From Sporomusaceae bacterium (lineage in GTDB: Bacteria > Bacillota > Negativicutes > Sporomusales > UBA7701): a stretch of DNA of 64,000 bases. Position numbers and translations under genes: made by a program. Position 1 is the first letter of the stretch. Each line of letters opens with the position of its first letter. Of this stretch, positions 48,566 to 57,709 are shown in pieces. The DNA lies in assembly GCA_031460455.1 (NCBI GenBank), contig JAVKTQ010000009.1, positions 1 through 64,000 on the forward strand. The letters run 5' to 3'. The notes below the pieces were generated by a model that worked only from the letters and a program-made list of their open reading frames with translations, did not search any database and had not been told where the DNA came from.

Positions 48566-48850
48566 TCATGGCTTTTCCCCCGTTGGCGCAGGCCGGCATC
48601 CGGAAGCGACCAGCGCCTCCTTCCGCCGCCTGTCCAATTTCTTGATTTCGCACTCTCGCCGCCGCGCCTGGCCCTGGTCGCCGTACTCCTCCCAGTAAAC
48701 CAGCGCCACCGGCCCCCGGCCGCGCGTATACCGCGCCCCCGTGCCGGCGTTGTGGGCGGCCAGCCTTGCTTCCAGATCGGTCGTCCAGCCGGTGTAAAGC
48801 GTCCCGTCGGCACACGCGACCATATACGTGAAAGCAGTGCTACTCGCCAT
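48566..48850 (-). CDS. GIY-YIG nuclease-like protein (UPF0213 type)
   Basis: The 94-residue protein has the GIY-YIG fold signature: TYMVACADGTLYTGWTTDLE, RLAAHNAGTGARYTRGRGPV, LVYWEEYGDQGQARRRECEI. Small stand-alone members occur in most bacteria and have no settled role, though a DNA-processing activity is possible. ATG 48850 overlaps the end of the cyclophilin gene by 11 bases, so translation is likely coupled. Confidence 0.87.
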   Translation of the reverse strand: MASSTAFTYMVACADGTLYTGWTTDLEARLAAHNAGTGARYTRGRGPVALVYWEEYGDQGQARRRECEIKKLDRRRKEALVASGCRPAPTGEKP

Positions 48851-49313
48851 CAACCGTAACCTTTTTCATCTCCACCGGCTCGATCGGCCGGTCGCCGCCA
48901 TCCCGTTTCACCGTGCTGATCTTATCCACCACATCCATGCCGGACACCACCTTGCCGAATACCGCGTGGCGGTTGTTCAGCCACGGCGTCGCCGCCACAG
49001 TCACGAAAAACTGCGACCCGCCCGTGTTCGGCCCGGCATTTGCCATCGACAGGATTCCGGGAACATCGTGCATAAGTTCGGGGTGAAACTCGTCCGGGAT
49101 TGCGTACCCTGGGCCGCCTCTGCCCGTCCCCGTCGGGTCGCCGCCCTGGATCATGAACCCCGGAATCACCCGATGAAAAATAACCCCGTCGTAATATCCC
49201 TTCTTCGCCAGCGTGACGAAATTCTCCACCGTCACCGGCGCCTTATCGGCGAACAGCTCCACAGTGAACTCGCCCAAAGTAGTCTCGAACTTCGCGGTCG
49301 GATTCTTCTCCAT
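48840..49313 (-). CDS. ppiB: Cyclophilin-type peptidyl-prolyl isomerase
   Basis: The 157-residue enzyme isomerises Xaa-Pro bonds in the cytoplasm. Motifs include VIFHRVIPGFMIQGGDPTGT, GPNTGGSQFFVTVAATPWL and HAVFGKVVSGMDVVDKI, with the catalytic Arg and Phe present. No signal peptide is seen. ATG follows AGGAGGAGTTCTGACT. The GIY-YIG gene overlaps its last codons. Confidence 0.93.
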   Translation of the reverse strand: MEKNPTAKFETTLGEFTVELFADKAPVTVENFVTLAKKGYYDGVIFHRVIPGFMIQGGDPTGTGRGGPGYAIPDEFHPELMHDVPGILSMANAGPNTGGSQFFVTVAATPWLNNRHAVFGKVVSGMDVVDKISTVKRDGGDRPIEPVEMKKVTVDGE

Positions 49314-49402
49314 AGTCAGAACTCCTCCTTATTTCTGCATCCCTGTTAGCATTAGCCTGCCGCCGCACAATAATGCGGCGCGGCGACTACCGTCCTTACA
49401 CT

Positions 49403-50590
49403 CTATTCTTCGCCACCGGCCGGGCATCTCCTCCCGCGTCCCGCCGTCCACACCAGCAGCGCCATAGCTGCCAGCAAAGACGCCGCAAACGTCATCACCG
49501 CGCCAACGCCGGCCACCTGCTTCAGCCAGCTCGACAGCAGCAGCGCCATAATACCGCCCCCCGCGCCGACCGAAAGAAAAAACGTCGTCAGGCGGGGCGA
49601 CGGCCCCGGCACAAGCTCAGTGCCCAAAGACAGGATCGTCGGATAAAGACCGGAATAACCCGCGCCCATCGCGGCCGTCAGCCAGAGCGCCGCCGCGGGC
49701 GTATCCGCCGTCAGCAGCGCCGCGAAAGCGCCGGCCGCCAGCAGCGAAAACCCGCCGATATAGCGCCCCACTCCCAGCCGGACGATCAGCGGGCCCGCCG
49801 CCAGCCGGCCAGACCCCATCGTCACCCAGAACAGCGACAGCGCCAAACCGGCTGTCGCCACATCCGCCGCCAGGCGGTCCATCATATACGTAACAAGCCA
49901 ATAAGTAAACGCCATTTCCGAAATAACATAACAGATCAGCGCCGCCCCGATGACATAAACCGGCCATCCCCACCGGGAACGGTCGCCGTCCGGTCCCGCC
50001 AGCCGGGGCGCCGGCGGCCGGAGCGTGAACCGGGCGGAAAGCGCCCAGGCCGCCGCCGCGAACGCCAGCGGCGCCGTCGCCTGAAACACCGCCTGCCACG
50101 AGGCGCCGCGCTGCAGGGCCAGGCCGGCCAGTACCGGCGCCGCCACCGACCCGACGCTGAAAAAGAAATTCAGCACATTCAGCTTGGCCGCCCGGACCGC
50201 CTCATCGTACAAATTCACGATAACGAAATAGCCCACCGAGCACAATACGCCCAGGAAAACGCCATAAGCAAAAATCGCCGCCGCGAACGCCGCCAGCGAC
50301 GGCAACAGCGTCGCCGCCAGCGCAGCCAGCCCGGCCGCCGCAGCGGCCAGCGCCGTCTCCCGACCGGTATCCACCCGGTCCAGCAGAAAACCGTTGCCGA
50401 AGATCGCCGCGCTGTAGCCGACCGAAAACAGCGTGAAAACATACCCCACCAATCCCGTATCCACCGCGAACGTGGCGGCGATCTGCTTAGTAGTCACCCC
50501 GGCCAGGCTGAAAGTCACGCCGATCGACATCATCATGAAATACGCCAGAGCGGTCAGCCGCCTGGCGTCATCATCCGCGCTGCCGGCCAT
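49403..50590 (-). CDS. MFS transporter
   Basis: The 395-residue protein has 11-12 membrane helices and MFS features: a first-half loop motif near NGFLLDRVDTGRE, FFFSVGSVAAPVLAG, and a second-half repeat with GSGRLAAGPLIVRLGVGRY. The sequence is close to sugar- or drug-type MFS carriers but the substrate is unknown. It is unusually Ala-rich. ATG follows GGGGGGACAATT. It stands between ppiB and xpt without clear linkage. Confidence 0.87.
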   Translation of the reverse strand: MAGSADDDARRLTALAYFMMMSIGVTFSLAGVTTKQIAATFAVDTGLVGYVFTLFSVGYSAAIFGNGFLLDRVDTGRETALAAAAAGLAALAATLLPSLAAFAAAIFAYGVFLGVLCSVGYFVIVNLYDEAVRAAKLNVLNFFFSVGSVAAPVLAGLALQRGASWQAVFQATAPLAFAAAAWALSARFTLRPPAPRLAGPDGDRSRWGWPVYVIGAALICYVISEMAFTYWLVTYMMDRLAADVATAGLALSLFWVTMGSGRLAAGPLIVRLGVGRYIGGFSLLAAGAFAALLTADTPAAALWLTAAMGAGYSGLYPTILSLGTELVPGPSPRLTTFFLSVGAGGGIMALLLSSWLKQVAGVGAVMTFAASLLAAMALLVWTAGRGRRCPAGGEE

Positions 50591-50634
50591 AATTGTCCCC
50601 CCGCAACACCCTTAATCGGCACCAGGGACGGCCG

Positions 50635-51204
50635 TTACCCAAACTTGATTACCCCCGCCTCCATACTCTCGATCACCGCCAGCGACTCGATCCTGATGCC
50701 CTCGGCCCGCAGCTCCTGGCCGCCCCCCTGAAACCGCTTCTCGATAACGATGCCCGCGCCGGCGAGCTTCGCCCCCGACTGCCGCACGATCTTCACCAGC
50801 CCGCTCAGCGCTTCGCCGTGGGCCAGAAAATCGTCGACAATCAGCACCACATCTTCCGTGGTCAGGTACTTGGGAGCAACGGTGATATGCACCGACTCGC
50901 GGCGGGTGAACGAAAAAATCTCCGCCGAATACAAATCCCCCTGCTGGGTGACTGCCGGCTTCTTCTTCGCGAACACCACCGGCACGCCCAGAGCCAGGCC
51001 GGCCGCGGCCGCCACGGCGATGCCCGAGGCCTCCACCGTCAGCACCTTGGTCACACCCTCGCCCGCGAAGCGCCTGGCGATCTCATTGCCCATCCGCTGG
51101 ATAAAGGCCGGATCGATCTGATGATTGAGAAAAGAATCAACTCTGAGGACTTCGCGGCCGATAACCTCGCCGTCAGCCACGATTCGTTCGCGCAACTCCT
51201 GCAT
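50635..51204 (-). CDS. xpt: Xanthine phosphoribosyltransferase
   Basis: The 189-residue enzyme converts xanthine and PRPP to XMP. Its sequence follows xpt closely: VIGREVLRVDSFLNHQIDP, VLTVEASGIAVAAAAGLALG, VPVVFAKKKPAV, and the PRPP loop VLIVDDFLAHGEALSGLVKI. ATG 51204 with AAGGAG six bases upstream is preferred over the adjacent ATG 51207. It is the last gene of the nucleoside importer operon, 13-16 bases after the second permease, which links base import with salvage. Confidence 0.93.
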   Translation of the reverse strand: MQELRERIVADGEVIGREVLRVDSFLNHQIDPAFIQRMGNEIARRFAGEGVTKVLTVEASGIAVAAAAGLALGVPVVFAKKKPAVTQQGDLYSAEIFSFTRRESVHITVAPKYLTTEDVVLIVDDFLAHGEALSGLVKIVRQSGAKLAGAGIVIEKRFQGGGQELRAEGIRIESLAVIESMEAGVIKFG

Positions 51205-51219
51205 CATTCGCTCCTTATA

Positions 51220-52152
51220 TCATCGATCTTCCCGGTCGTACGGCAGCCCCAGGGCCCCCGGCGGCACAACCCGGCCGCCGCTCTTGGCCATCAGCAGCGT
51301 CAGCACCAGGATGGTGAACAGATAAGGCATCATACTGAGGAAAAACGTCGGCACCGTCACGCCCAATACCTGGAGATTAAAGCCCAGCGCGTCCACGCCG
51401 CCGAACAGATACGACCCGATCAGCGCCCGCCACGGATCCCACAGGGCGAAAACCACCAGCGCCACCGCGATCCAGCCCCGCCCGGCCGTCATATTCTCCA
51501 GCCAGCTCGGCGCGTAAGCCAGCGACAGGTACGCCCCGCCCACGCCGCACAGCATCCCGCCGACGACCACATACATATGCCTGAGCGAAAATACCTTAAA
51601 GCCCAGTGCGTCGGCGGCCGCAGGGTTCTCGCCGATAGCCCGCAGAATAAGGCCGGGCCGCGTGCGATGGATGAAAAACGCCATCGCCGGCACCAGCAGA
51701 TAACTGGCATAGACCAGCACATCATGCTGGAACAGAATCGGGCCGATATACGGGATATCGGACAGCGGCCCCAGCGACGTCGCCTTAAAAGCCTGCGGCA
51801 CCGGCATACCGATATACGACTTGCCCAGATACCCCGACAGGCCTGTGCCGAAAAGCGTCAACGCCAGACCGCTCACCGTCTGGTTGGCCCGCAGCGTAAT
51901 CGTCAGCACCCCGTGGATGAAAGCCACCGCCCCGCCGGCCGCCATCGCGGCCAGCAGACCCCACCAGCAGCTGCCCGTGGCCACGGCGGCGATAAAGCCC
52001 GACACCGCCCCCACCAGCATGATCCCCTCGACACCGAGGTTCAGAATACCGGCCCGTTCGGTGAGAAGCTCGCCGAGCGCCGCATAGAGGATCGGCGTGC
52101 CTGCGGTCACAGCGGCCGCGAGAATTGATATGATTATCGACTGCTCACTCAT
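51220..52152 (-). CDS. Nucleoside ABC permease (NupQ/YufQ type)
   Basis: The 310-residue membrane protein has eight to ten helices and the BPD_transp_2 pattern: AALGELLTERAGILNLGVEG, LVGAVSGFIAAVATGS, MPVPQAFKATSLGPLS, FIHRTRPGLILRAIGENPAA and ALGFKVFSLRHMYVVVGGML. It pairs with the other permease to move nucleosides or bases through the membrane. ATG 52152 overlaps the end of the first permease gene by eight bases. Confidence 0.9.
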   Translation of the reverse strand: MSEQSIIISILAAAVTAGTPILYAALGELLTERAGILNLGVEGIMLVGAVSGFIAAVATGSCWWGLLAAMAAGGAVAFIHGVLTITLRANQTVSGLALTLFGTGLSGYLGKSYIGMPVPQAFKATSLGPLSDIPYIGPILFQHDVLVYASYLLVPAMAFFIHRTRPGLILRAIGENPAAADALGFKVFSLRHMYVVVGGMLCGVGGAYLSLAYAPSWLENMTAGRGWIAVALVVFALWDPWRALIGSYLFGGVDALGFNLQVLGVTVPTFFLSMMPYLFTILVLTLLMAKSGGRVVPPGALGLPYDREDR

Positions 52153-53224
52153 CCGCCTTTTCCGCCCCCTTCAAGCTCGGGAAAACAACCCGGTAATTGG
52201 CGAACATCTCGCCGCCGATCACGAAAAACAGCACAGCCCCCTGGATCATCGCCACCATCGACGCCGGCACCCCGAAAGTCTGCACAATATAACCGCCCAC
52301 CTGCAGCACGCCGAACATCCCGGCCACCAGCACGATCGCGATCGGATTCAGCCGCGCCAGCCAGGCGACGATGATCGCCGTATAACCGTAGCCCGGACTA
52401 AGACCCGGCTGCAGCCTCCCGGCGATACCGCTGACCTCCGTCATGCCGGCCAGGCCGCACACCGCGCCGGACAGCGCCATCACCAGCAGCATATTGCGCT
52501 TGATATCCATCCCCGCATAGCGCGCCGCCCGTTCGCTCGAGCCGATTACCTTTATCTCGTAGCCCCAGCGTGAATTGCGGAAAATAACGATAAACACCAC
52601 TACCAGAGCCAGCGCCAGCAGCAGGCCGATGTGGATCCGCGAGCCGCCGAAGGTCGGCAGCAGCGCCGCAGGCGGGAACTCCGCCGTCAGCGGAAAATTA
52701 AACCCCTTGGGATCGCGCCACGGACCGTAAACGAAATAATTAACCACTAGTATGCCCACATAATTAAGCATCAACGTCGTAATAATTTCGTTGACCCGCC
52801 ATTTTACCTTCAGATACCCCGGTCCCAGCGCCCACAGCGCCCCGGCGGCCATGCCGAGCACCACCATCGCCGGCAGCATGATGAACGCCGGCAGGTTCGG
52901 AAAAGTCAGCGGCACCCAGGTCGCGGCCAACGCCCCCAGATGAAGCTGGCCCTCGGCGCCGATATTCCACAATTGCATGCGATACGCCAGCGAAACGCCC
53001 AGACCGCACAACATCAGCGGAATCGCTTTGACCGTCGTCTCCGACAGGCCGTACGCCGACCCCAGCGCGCCTTCCAGCATGGCGAAATACAGCTCGAAGG
53101 GATGACGGCCGGTAAGCGCCAGGAAAGCGGCGCAGAACAGCAGCGCCAGCACCACAGAAACCACCGGCACCGCCACCGTCATGAACGGCGAAGGCGCCAG
53201 TCGCTTTTCAAATCTCATAAGCAT
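52145..53224 (-). CDS. Nucleoside ABC permease (NupP/YufP type)
   Basis: The 359-residue protein has about nine helices and the same permease family pattern: GLSETTVKAIPLMLCGLGVS, YRMQLWNIGAEGQLHLGALA, NEIITTLMLNYVGILVVNYF, YEIKVIGSSERAARYAGMDI and GIAGRLQPGLSPGYGYTAII. Its longer N-terminus is typical of this subunit. ATG 53224 follows GGAGGGAAGGCCG and overlaps the ATPase gene end by 17 bases. Confidence 0.9.
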   Translation of the reverse strand: MLMRFEKRLAPSPFMTVAVPVVSVVLALLFCAAFLALTGRHPFELYFAMLEGALGSAYGLSETTVKAIPLMLCGLGVSLAYRMQLWNIGAEGQLHLGALAATWVPLTFPNLPAFIMLPAMVVLGMAAGALWALGPGYLKVKWRVNEIITTLMLNYVGILVVNYFVYGPWRDPKGFNFPLTAEFPPAALLPTFGGSRIHIGLLLALALVVVFIVIFRNSRWGYEIKVIGSSERAARYAGMDIKRNMLLVMALSGAVCGLAGMTEVSGIAGRLQPGLSPGYGYTAIIVAWLARLNPIAIVLVAGMFGVLQVGGYIVQTFGVPASMVAMIQGAVLFFVIGGEMFANYRVVFPSLKGAEKADE

Positions 53225-54746
53225 CGGCCTTCCCTCCCTCCGTTCCCGACCCGGCCATCAGCAGGCCGATCCTCTCGATATCCGCCTCTTCCACCGGAAA
53301 CTCGCCCACCAACTGGCCGTTATACAGCACGCCAACCCTGTCGGCCAGTTTCATAATCTCGTCAAGATCCTCGGAAATCAGCAGCACGGCCGTCTTCTCG
53401 GCCTTGAGATCGAGCAGCAGGCGGTGAACAGCCTCAGTCGCCCCCACATCGAGGCCGCGGGCGGGATACACCACCACCATCAGCTTCGGCTTCTCCGCGA
53501 TCTCCCTGGCCAGCAGCAAACGCTGCAAATGGCCGCCGGAAAGCATCCTCACCGGCTGGTCGAGACTCGAAACCTGCACCTTGTATTCTTTAACAAGCTT
53601 GGCCGCCCGCTCGCGGATCGCCTTGCCGTCGAGCAGCCAGCGGCCGGAGAATTCGGGCTGCTGATAACTCTTCAGCAGCAGATTCTCCAGCACCGACAGC
53701 TCCGGCACCAGGCCCACCCCCAGGCGGTCTTCCGGCACATAGCTCACCCCGCGGGCGATCATATCCGCCGGGCGGAAATTCGTCACATCCTCGTCATACA
53801 GCCTGACCGTCCCGTCCGCCATCCGGCGCAGCCCGGTGATCACCTCGGCCAGCTCCCGCTGACCGTTGCCGGCGACCCCGGCAATACCGAAAATCTCACC
53901 TTCGTTGACCGTCAGCGACAGGTCTTTCAGGCCGTACATCCCCATATCGTTGAAGGCTACCGCCTTTTTCAATTCCAGCACCGGCCGGCCTTCCGGCACA
54001 GCGTCCCGCTCGTACTGGGAAACGACATCCCGGCCGACCATCATCCACACAAGCTTCTTCGTATCAAGCTGATTGCGGCCCAAAGCGCCGGTCACCTTGC
54101 CGCCCCGCAGCACCGTAACCCGGTCGGCAAGCTCGTACACCTCGTTGAGCTTATGGGTAATAAACACGATCGCACAGCCGTCGGCCGCCATGCGGCGCAG
54201 CGTCTTGAACATCTCGGCCGCTTCCTGGGGAGTCAGCACCGCCGTAGGTTCGTCGAGGATCAGCACCCGTGAACCGTGGTAAAGCATACGGACGATCTCC
54301 ACCCGCTGCTTCTCCCCCACCGAAAGCTGCCACACGCTCGCCTCCGGTTTTATCGCCAAGCCGTATTTATCGCCAAGTTCGGCGATATCGGCCGTCATTT
54401 TCTCTGTTGAAAGCATGAACGAGCCATGCTGCCCGCTCATCGCGATATTCTCGGCCACCGAAAACGGCTCCACGAGCTTGAAGTGCTGGTGGACCATGCC
54501 GATGCCGCAGGCGATGGCGTCACGCGGCGAGCGGAACCTCTTCTCCTCGCCGTTCACGCAGACCGTGCCGCCGTCAGGCATATACAAACCCGACAGAACG
54601 CACATCAGCGTGCTTTTCCCCGAGCCGTTCTCCCCGAGGAGAGCGTGGATCTCGCCCGGATAAATATCCATGTCGATATTATCGTTGGCCAACACGCCTG
54701 GGAAACGTTTATACATCCCCCGCATCGTGATAATCGGCTTTACCAT
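53208..54746 (-). CDS. Nucleoside ABC ATPase, two ATPase domains (NupO/YufO type)
   Basis: The 512-residue protein contains two ATPase domains. The first has GENGSGKSTLMCVLSG, LSVGEKQRVEIVRML and LILDEPTAVLTPQEA; the second has GIAGVAGNGQRELAEVITGL (degenerate Walker A), LSGGHLQRLLLAREI and LMVVVYPARGLDVGATE (Walker B without the usual DEP). This is the pattern of the sugar/nucleoside family with one active site. It drives the two permeases. ATG follows GGAGGAAATGC. Confidence 0.92.
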   Translation of the reverse strand: MVKPIITMRGMYKRFPGVLANDNIDMDIYPGEIHALLGENGSGKSTLMCVLSGLYMPDGGTVCVNGEEKRFRSPRDAIACGIGMVHQHFKLVEPFSVAENIAMSGQHGSFMLSTEKMTADIAELGDKYGLAIKPEASVWQLSVGEKQRVEIVRMLYHGSRVLILDEPTAVLTPQEAAEMFKTLRRMAADGCAIVFITHKLNEVYELADRVTVLRGGKVTGALGRNQLDTKKLVWMMVGRDVVSQYERDAVPEGRPVLELKKAVAFNDMGMYGLKDLSLTVNEGEIFGIAGVAGNGQRELAEVITGLRRMADGTVRLYDEDVTNFRPADMIARGVSYVPEDRLGVGLVPELSVLENLLLKSYQQPEFSGRWLLDGKAIRERAAKLVKEYKVQVSSLDQPVRMLSGGHLQRLLLAREIAEKPKLMVVVYPARGLDVGATEAVHRLLLDLKAEKTAVLLISEDLDEIMKLADRVGVLYNGQLVGEFPVEEADIERIGLLMAGSGTEGGKADAYEI

Positions 54747-54772
54747 GCATTTCCTCCGCTGGCTAAAACGCA

Positions 54773-54802
54773 GAGCGCCGGCAGGCCGAAGCCTGCCAGC
54801 TC
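54773..54802 (-). other. Intercistronic hairpin between the binding-protein and ATPase genes
   Basis: GAGC and GGCAGGC pair with GCCTGCC and GCTC around the tetraloop TTCG (minus-strand reading). No T-run follows. Such a hairpin often protects the 3' end of the binding-protein message and lowers readthrough to the transporter genes. Confidence 0.55.
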
Positions 54803-54828
54803 TCCGTCAAGCGCATTATTTGTAATCC

Positions 54829-55935
54829 TTATTTCGGGATAGTACCGTCTACGCCTTCAACAAACCAGCTCCAGCCCAGTTGATCCTTATCGGACAGCGC
54901 CTGTCCGGCCGGCACCTTAACCGCGCCGGTCTGATCCTTGAGCGGGCCGGCGAAAATGTTCAGTTCGTTCTTCATGATCTTAGCCTTGGCGTCGGCGATC
55001 TGTTTCTTGGCATCCTCCTGAACCATCGGTCCGAGAGGCGCGATATCCGCGATGCCGTCGCTCATATGGCCCCAGTACTGTTCGCTCTTCCAGGTGCCCT
55101 TCTTGACGGAATCGACAACCTTCACATAATACGGGCCCCAGTTCCAAACCGCCGAAGTCAGCACCGCCTTGGGCGCCATCTTGCTCATATCGGTATTATA
55201 ACCGACGCTGAACTTACCCTTCTCCTCGGCAGCCTGCTGCGGTCCAGGAGTATCCTGGTGCTGCGCGATGACATCCGCGCCGGCGTCAAGCAGCGAAACC
55301 GCGGCCTGCTTTTCCTTCGCCGGATCGTACCAGGTATTGGTCCAAATCACCTTAACCTTGGCGTTAGGGTTGACCGAACGTACGCCCAGGGTAAACCCGT
55401 TGATGCCGCGGACGACTTCCGGAATCGGGAACGCGGCCACATAGCCGATAACGTTGCTCTTCGTAGCCTTGCCGGCGGCGATGCCGGTCAGATAGCGGGC
55501 CTCTTCGATGCGGCCGAAGTAAGTGCCCACATTCGCGGCGGTCTTAAAGCCCGAGCAATGCATAAACACAACATTGGGATACTTCTTGGCGACGTTGATC
55601 GTCGGGTCCATATAACCGAAGCTGGTGGTGAAAATCACCTTATGGCCCTGCTCGGCGAGCTGGGTGATAACCCGCTCGGAGTCGGCGCCTTCCGGCACGG
55701 ATTCGATAATCGTCGACTGAATATCCGGCATTTTCTCCATGAGATACTTGCGGCCCTGTTCGTGAGCGTAAGTCCAGCCTGCGTCGCCGACCGGCCCGAT
55801 GTACACGAACGCCACCTTCATCTTCTCCGGGGCTGCCGGCGCCGCCGGCTTCTTATCGCCGCCGCCGCAGCCTCCCAGCACCAGCGCGGCCGTAAAAACC
55901 AAAGCCAGAGCCAGAATAACGTACCTGTTCTTCAT
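54829..55935 (-). CDS. BMP-family nucleoside-binding lipoprotein
   Basis: The 368-residue precursor has a lipobox (ALVLGGC) and the BMP/PnrA fold: KVAFVYIGPVGDAGWTYAHE, QGRKYLMEKMPDIQSTIIES, VIFTTSFGYMDPTINVAKKY, VFMHCSGFKTAANVGTYFGR and ADVIAQHQDTPGPQQAAEEK. It captures purine nucleosides or bases for the downstream transporter. ATG follows GGGAGGTCAAATCGGGA. The upstream region was checked for a purine riboswitch core and none was seen. Confidence 0.92.
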   Translation of the reverse strand: MKNRYVILALALVFTAALVLGGCGGGDKKPAAPAAPEKMKVAFVYIGPVGDAGWTYAHEQGRKYLMEKMPDIQSTIIESVPEGADSERVITQLAEQGHKVIFTTSFGYMDPTINVAKKYPNVVFMHCSGFKTAANVGTYFGRIEEARYLTGIAAGKATKSNVIGYVAAFPIPEVVRGINGFTLGVRSVNPNAKVKVIWTNTWYDPAKEKQAAVSLLDAGADVIAQHQDTPGPQQAAEEKGKFSVGYNTDMSKMAPKAVLTSAVWNWGPYYVKVVDSVKKGTWKSEQYWGHMSDGIADIAPLGPMVQEDAKKQIADAKAKIMKNELNIFAGPLKDQTGAVKVPAGQALSDKDQLGWSWFVEGVDGTIPK

Positions 55936-56096
55936 TCCCGATTTGACCTCCCTGTTCGTGTTTTACGACATGGAAAAGCATTACTAGACAACGATTCACC
56001 GCGTGGGCACATTCCCCCTGCTCGCCCCAGGAAAAAATACAACTTTTTTTTGCGCCGCGAACACCGCCCTGAGAGCGGCGGCGGGACGCCCCGATC

Positions 56097-57149
56097 CTAC
56101 AGCGCCTCGAACGAATTCTTCACGAAATAAAACAGATTCTCCAGTTTGGCTGTCGGCGTAAACACCCTCATATCGACAGGCTTCGTCAATTGCTCGGCCA
56201 GATCCTTGGCCATCGGCGGCAACGCCAGGAAACTGACCGTCGAACGGTGCACCGCGCCCGCCAGCGGCGTCAGCAGCGGCTCAGCGTGCGCCGGCTCGCG
56301 GCTGACCGCGTACAAGCCGTAATCGTACTTCGCCAGCTCCTGCGCCTCCGCCGGCACGCACCCCTGCGAGCCGCCGTCCGGGCCTTTCCCGCCCGTCACC
56401 AGCAGCACCGGAGCGTCATACGACGCCAGCCAGTCGGCCGCTCCCTGCAGCAGCGCCGGGCCAAACCCGTCCGCAGCAAGCCTCACGAACGAACCGGCGG
56501 CCCGGTAATCCGTCAGCAACAGCGGCTTCACCCGCGGGCCATCGTCGAGATACAAGGCCCCGCCTGCGGCCGATTCGCCGGTCGAACACACCGGCGCCGT
56601 AATATTAGCGAGCCCGTTCAAAGCTGCCCCGGCGCGCAACTGTTTGTACTCCAGCGGCGACGGCTCCAGAGCCGTGACCGCCACCCCGTTCTGTGCGGCC
56701 AGGAAAGAATAATAACCGTTGCCCGCCCCCACTTCCAGCAAATACTCCAGATACGGAAGCAGCCGCAGCACCAGCAGCGTCTCCCCCGCCTCCGACACGC
56801 CCCGCGCCAGCGGCTCCCAGTCGCCCCAGCCGTCGGTAATGAGATCGAACCCGAACAGCGTCCTGCAGGCGATACTCTCAGTACGCGACAAACCGACCGG
56901 CCCGTTCAGCACCGGGCTGTCCAGCGGCCACTGCCGCCCGTAGCCGGTACGGCGCAGCAGCGTCCGCACCAGCCGTTCACCCGTCCCGGCGGTGTCGTCA
57001 TAGTCATGCCAGCACAACTGCAGACAGACAACCTTCCAAATCCGCCGGTAATTCTCCGACCAACGGTCGTCAGTCAGACGGGCGCAGACCTGTCCGTGAT
57101 AATAGTCTATCTCGCCGAGCAGATACTCATTACGGGCCAGAAAACTCAT
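56097..57149 (-). CDS. SAM-dependent methyltransferase-like protein
   Basis: The 350-residue protein has a central Rossmann-type motif LLEVGAGNGYYSFLAAQNGV (SAM-binding Gly loop) followed by VTALEPSPLEYKQLR, as in class I methyltransferases. The N-terminal 130 residues and the C-terminal half (KYDYGLYAVSREPAHAEPLL) are not recognised. The substrate is unknown. ATG 57149 follows GGGAGAGGTTCTG; the frame continues upstream without a better start. It is followed on its strand by nothing related, and upstream lies a small membrane protein gene. Confidence 0.7.
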   Translation of the reverse strand: MSFLARNEYLLGEIDYYHGQVCARLTDDRWSENYRRIWKVVCLQLCWHDYDDTAGTGERLVRTLLRRTGYGRQWPLDSPVLNGPVGLSRTESIACRTLFGFDLITDGWGDWEPLARGVSEAGETLLVLRLLPYLEYLLEVGAGNGYYSFLAAQNGVAVTALEPSPLEYKQLRAGAALNGLANITAPVCSTGESAAGGALYLDDGPRVKPLLLTDYRAAGSFVRLAADGFGPALLQGAADWLASYDAPVLLVTGGKGPDGGSQGCVPAEAQELAKYDYGLYAVSREPAHAEPLLTPLAGAVHRSTVSFLALPPMAKDLAEQLTKPVDMRVFTPTAKLENLFYFVKNSFEAL

Positions 57150-57192
57150 CAGAACCTCTCCCGAAAAAATTCGCCAGTCGCGGCCCCCTAAA

Positions 57193-57495
57193 TCAGCCCA
57201 ACCTGCAAAGCACGCCGACGAAAGAGGCAAACGACACCCACGCAGCCGCCAAAACACCGTAAGGCACCAGGCTAACCGCCAGGGCCAGCCTCCTTCTCCC
57301 CCGCGCCCTAAGCCTTCTCGTCACGAAATTGAACACAACCACCGCGACGGGGTATACGGCCAGATACGCCCAGAACAAAGCGGCCGCAACCTGCGGCGTC
57401 TTTGCGCTATCGCCGATCATCTTCCCCAGGAAATAAGCTAAATAAGCATACGGGAAAATCAACAGCCAACTCAGTCCCTCGGACACCCGGCTCAT
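57193..57495 (-). CDS. Small membrane protein (100 aa)
   Basis: The protein has three hydrophobic segments (about residues 7-27, 36-58 and 73-95) separated by a basic loop (TRRLRARGRRRLA), suggesting a three-helix inner-membrane protein. No family recognised. ATG 57495 follows GCGGGGATGGG. The methyltransferase-like gene follows 43 bases later on the same strand, so they may be co-transcribed. Bases 57496-57645 show no further gene. Confidence 0.6.
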   Translation of the reverse strand: MSRVSEGLSWLLIFPYAYLAYFLGKMIGDSAKTPQVAAALFWAYLAVYPVAVVVFNFVTRRLRARGRRRLALAVSLVPYGVLAAAWVSFASFVGVLCRLG

Positions 57496-57645
57496 CCCAT
57501 CCCCGCTTTCCCGTCCGCTCGCGTTAATTCGTCGAAATCCGACACCAATAATTACTACACACACGCCGCGTATTCCTTCCAACAACTGCCGAAATCGGCC
57601 CGCCCCTCTCGCCGCTAAAAAAATTCCCCCTCGCCAAAATCACCC

Positions 57646-57674
57646 TTGCCGGCCATGAATAAACAGTATAAAAT
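57646..57674 (+). promoter_or_regulatory. Promoter of the zur-znuA unit
   Basis: TTGCCG (57646-57651) and TAAAAT (57669-57674) are 17 bases apart. The palindrome at 57678 sits on the expected transcription start. Confidence 0.55.
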
Positions 57675-57677
57675 GGT

Positions 57678-57697
57678 AAATAGTAATATTACTATTT
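57678..57697. promoter_or_regulatory. Zur-box-like perfect palindrome
   Basis: AAATAGTAATATTACTATTT is a perfect 20-base palindrome 13 bases before the Fur-family start codon and overlapping its ribosome-site region. Its position over the +1 region predicts autorepression of zur and znuA when zinc is sufficient. Known Fur-family boxes have similar AT-rich inverted repeats. Confidence 0.7.
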
Positions 57698-57709
57698 GGG
57701 AGAATTATT

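Noticed and set aside
49373-52128. Very long open frames on the + strand opposite the MFS transporter, xpt and permease genes, with Arg/Pro/His-rich translations
   Set aside because: Composition is that of an antisense reading of GC-rich genes; the opposite strand has clear families with ribosome sites.
55936-56096. Possible purine riboswitch before the nucleoside importer operon
   Set aside because: The conserved purine-aptamer core is not present on the minus strand.
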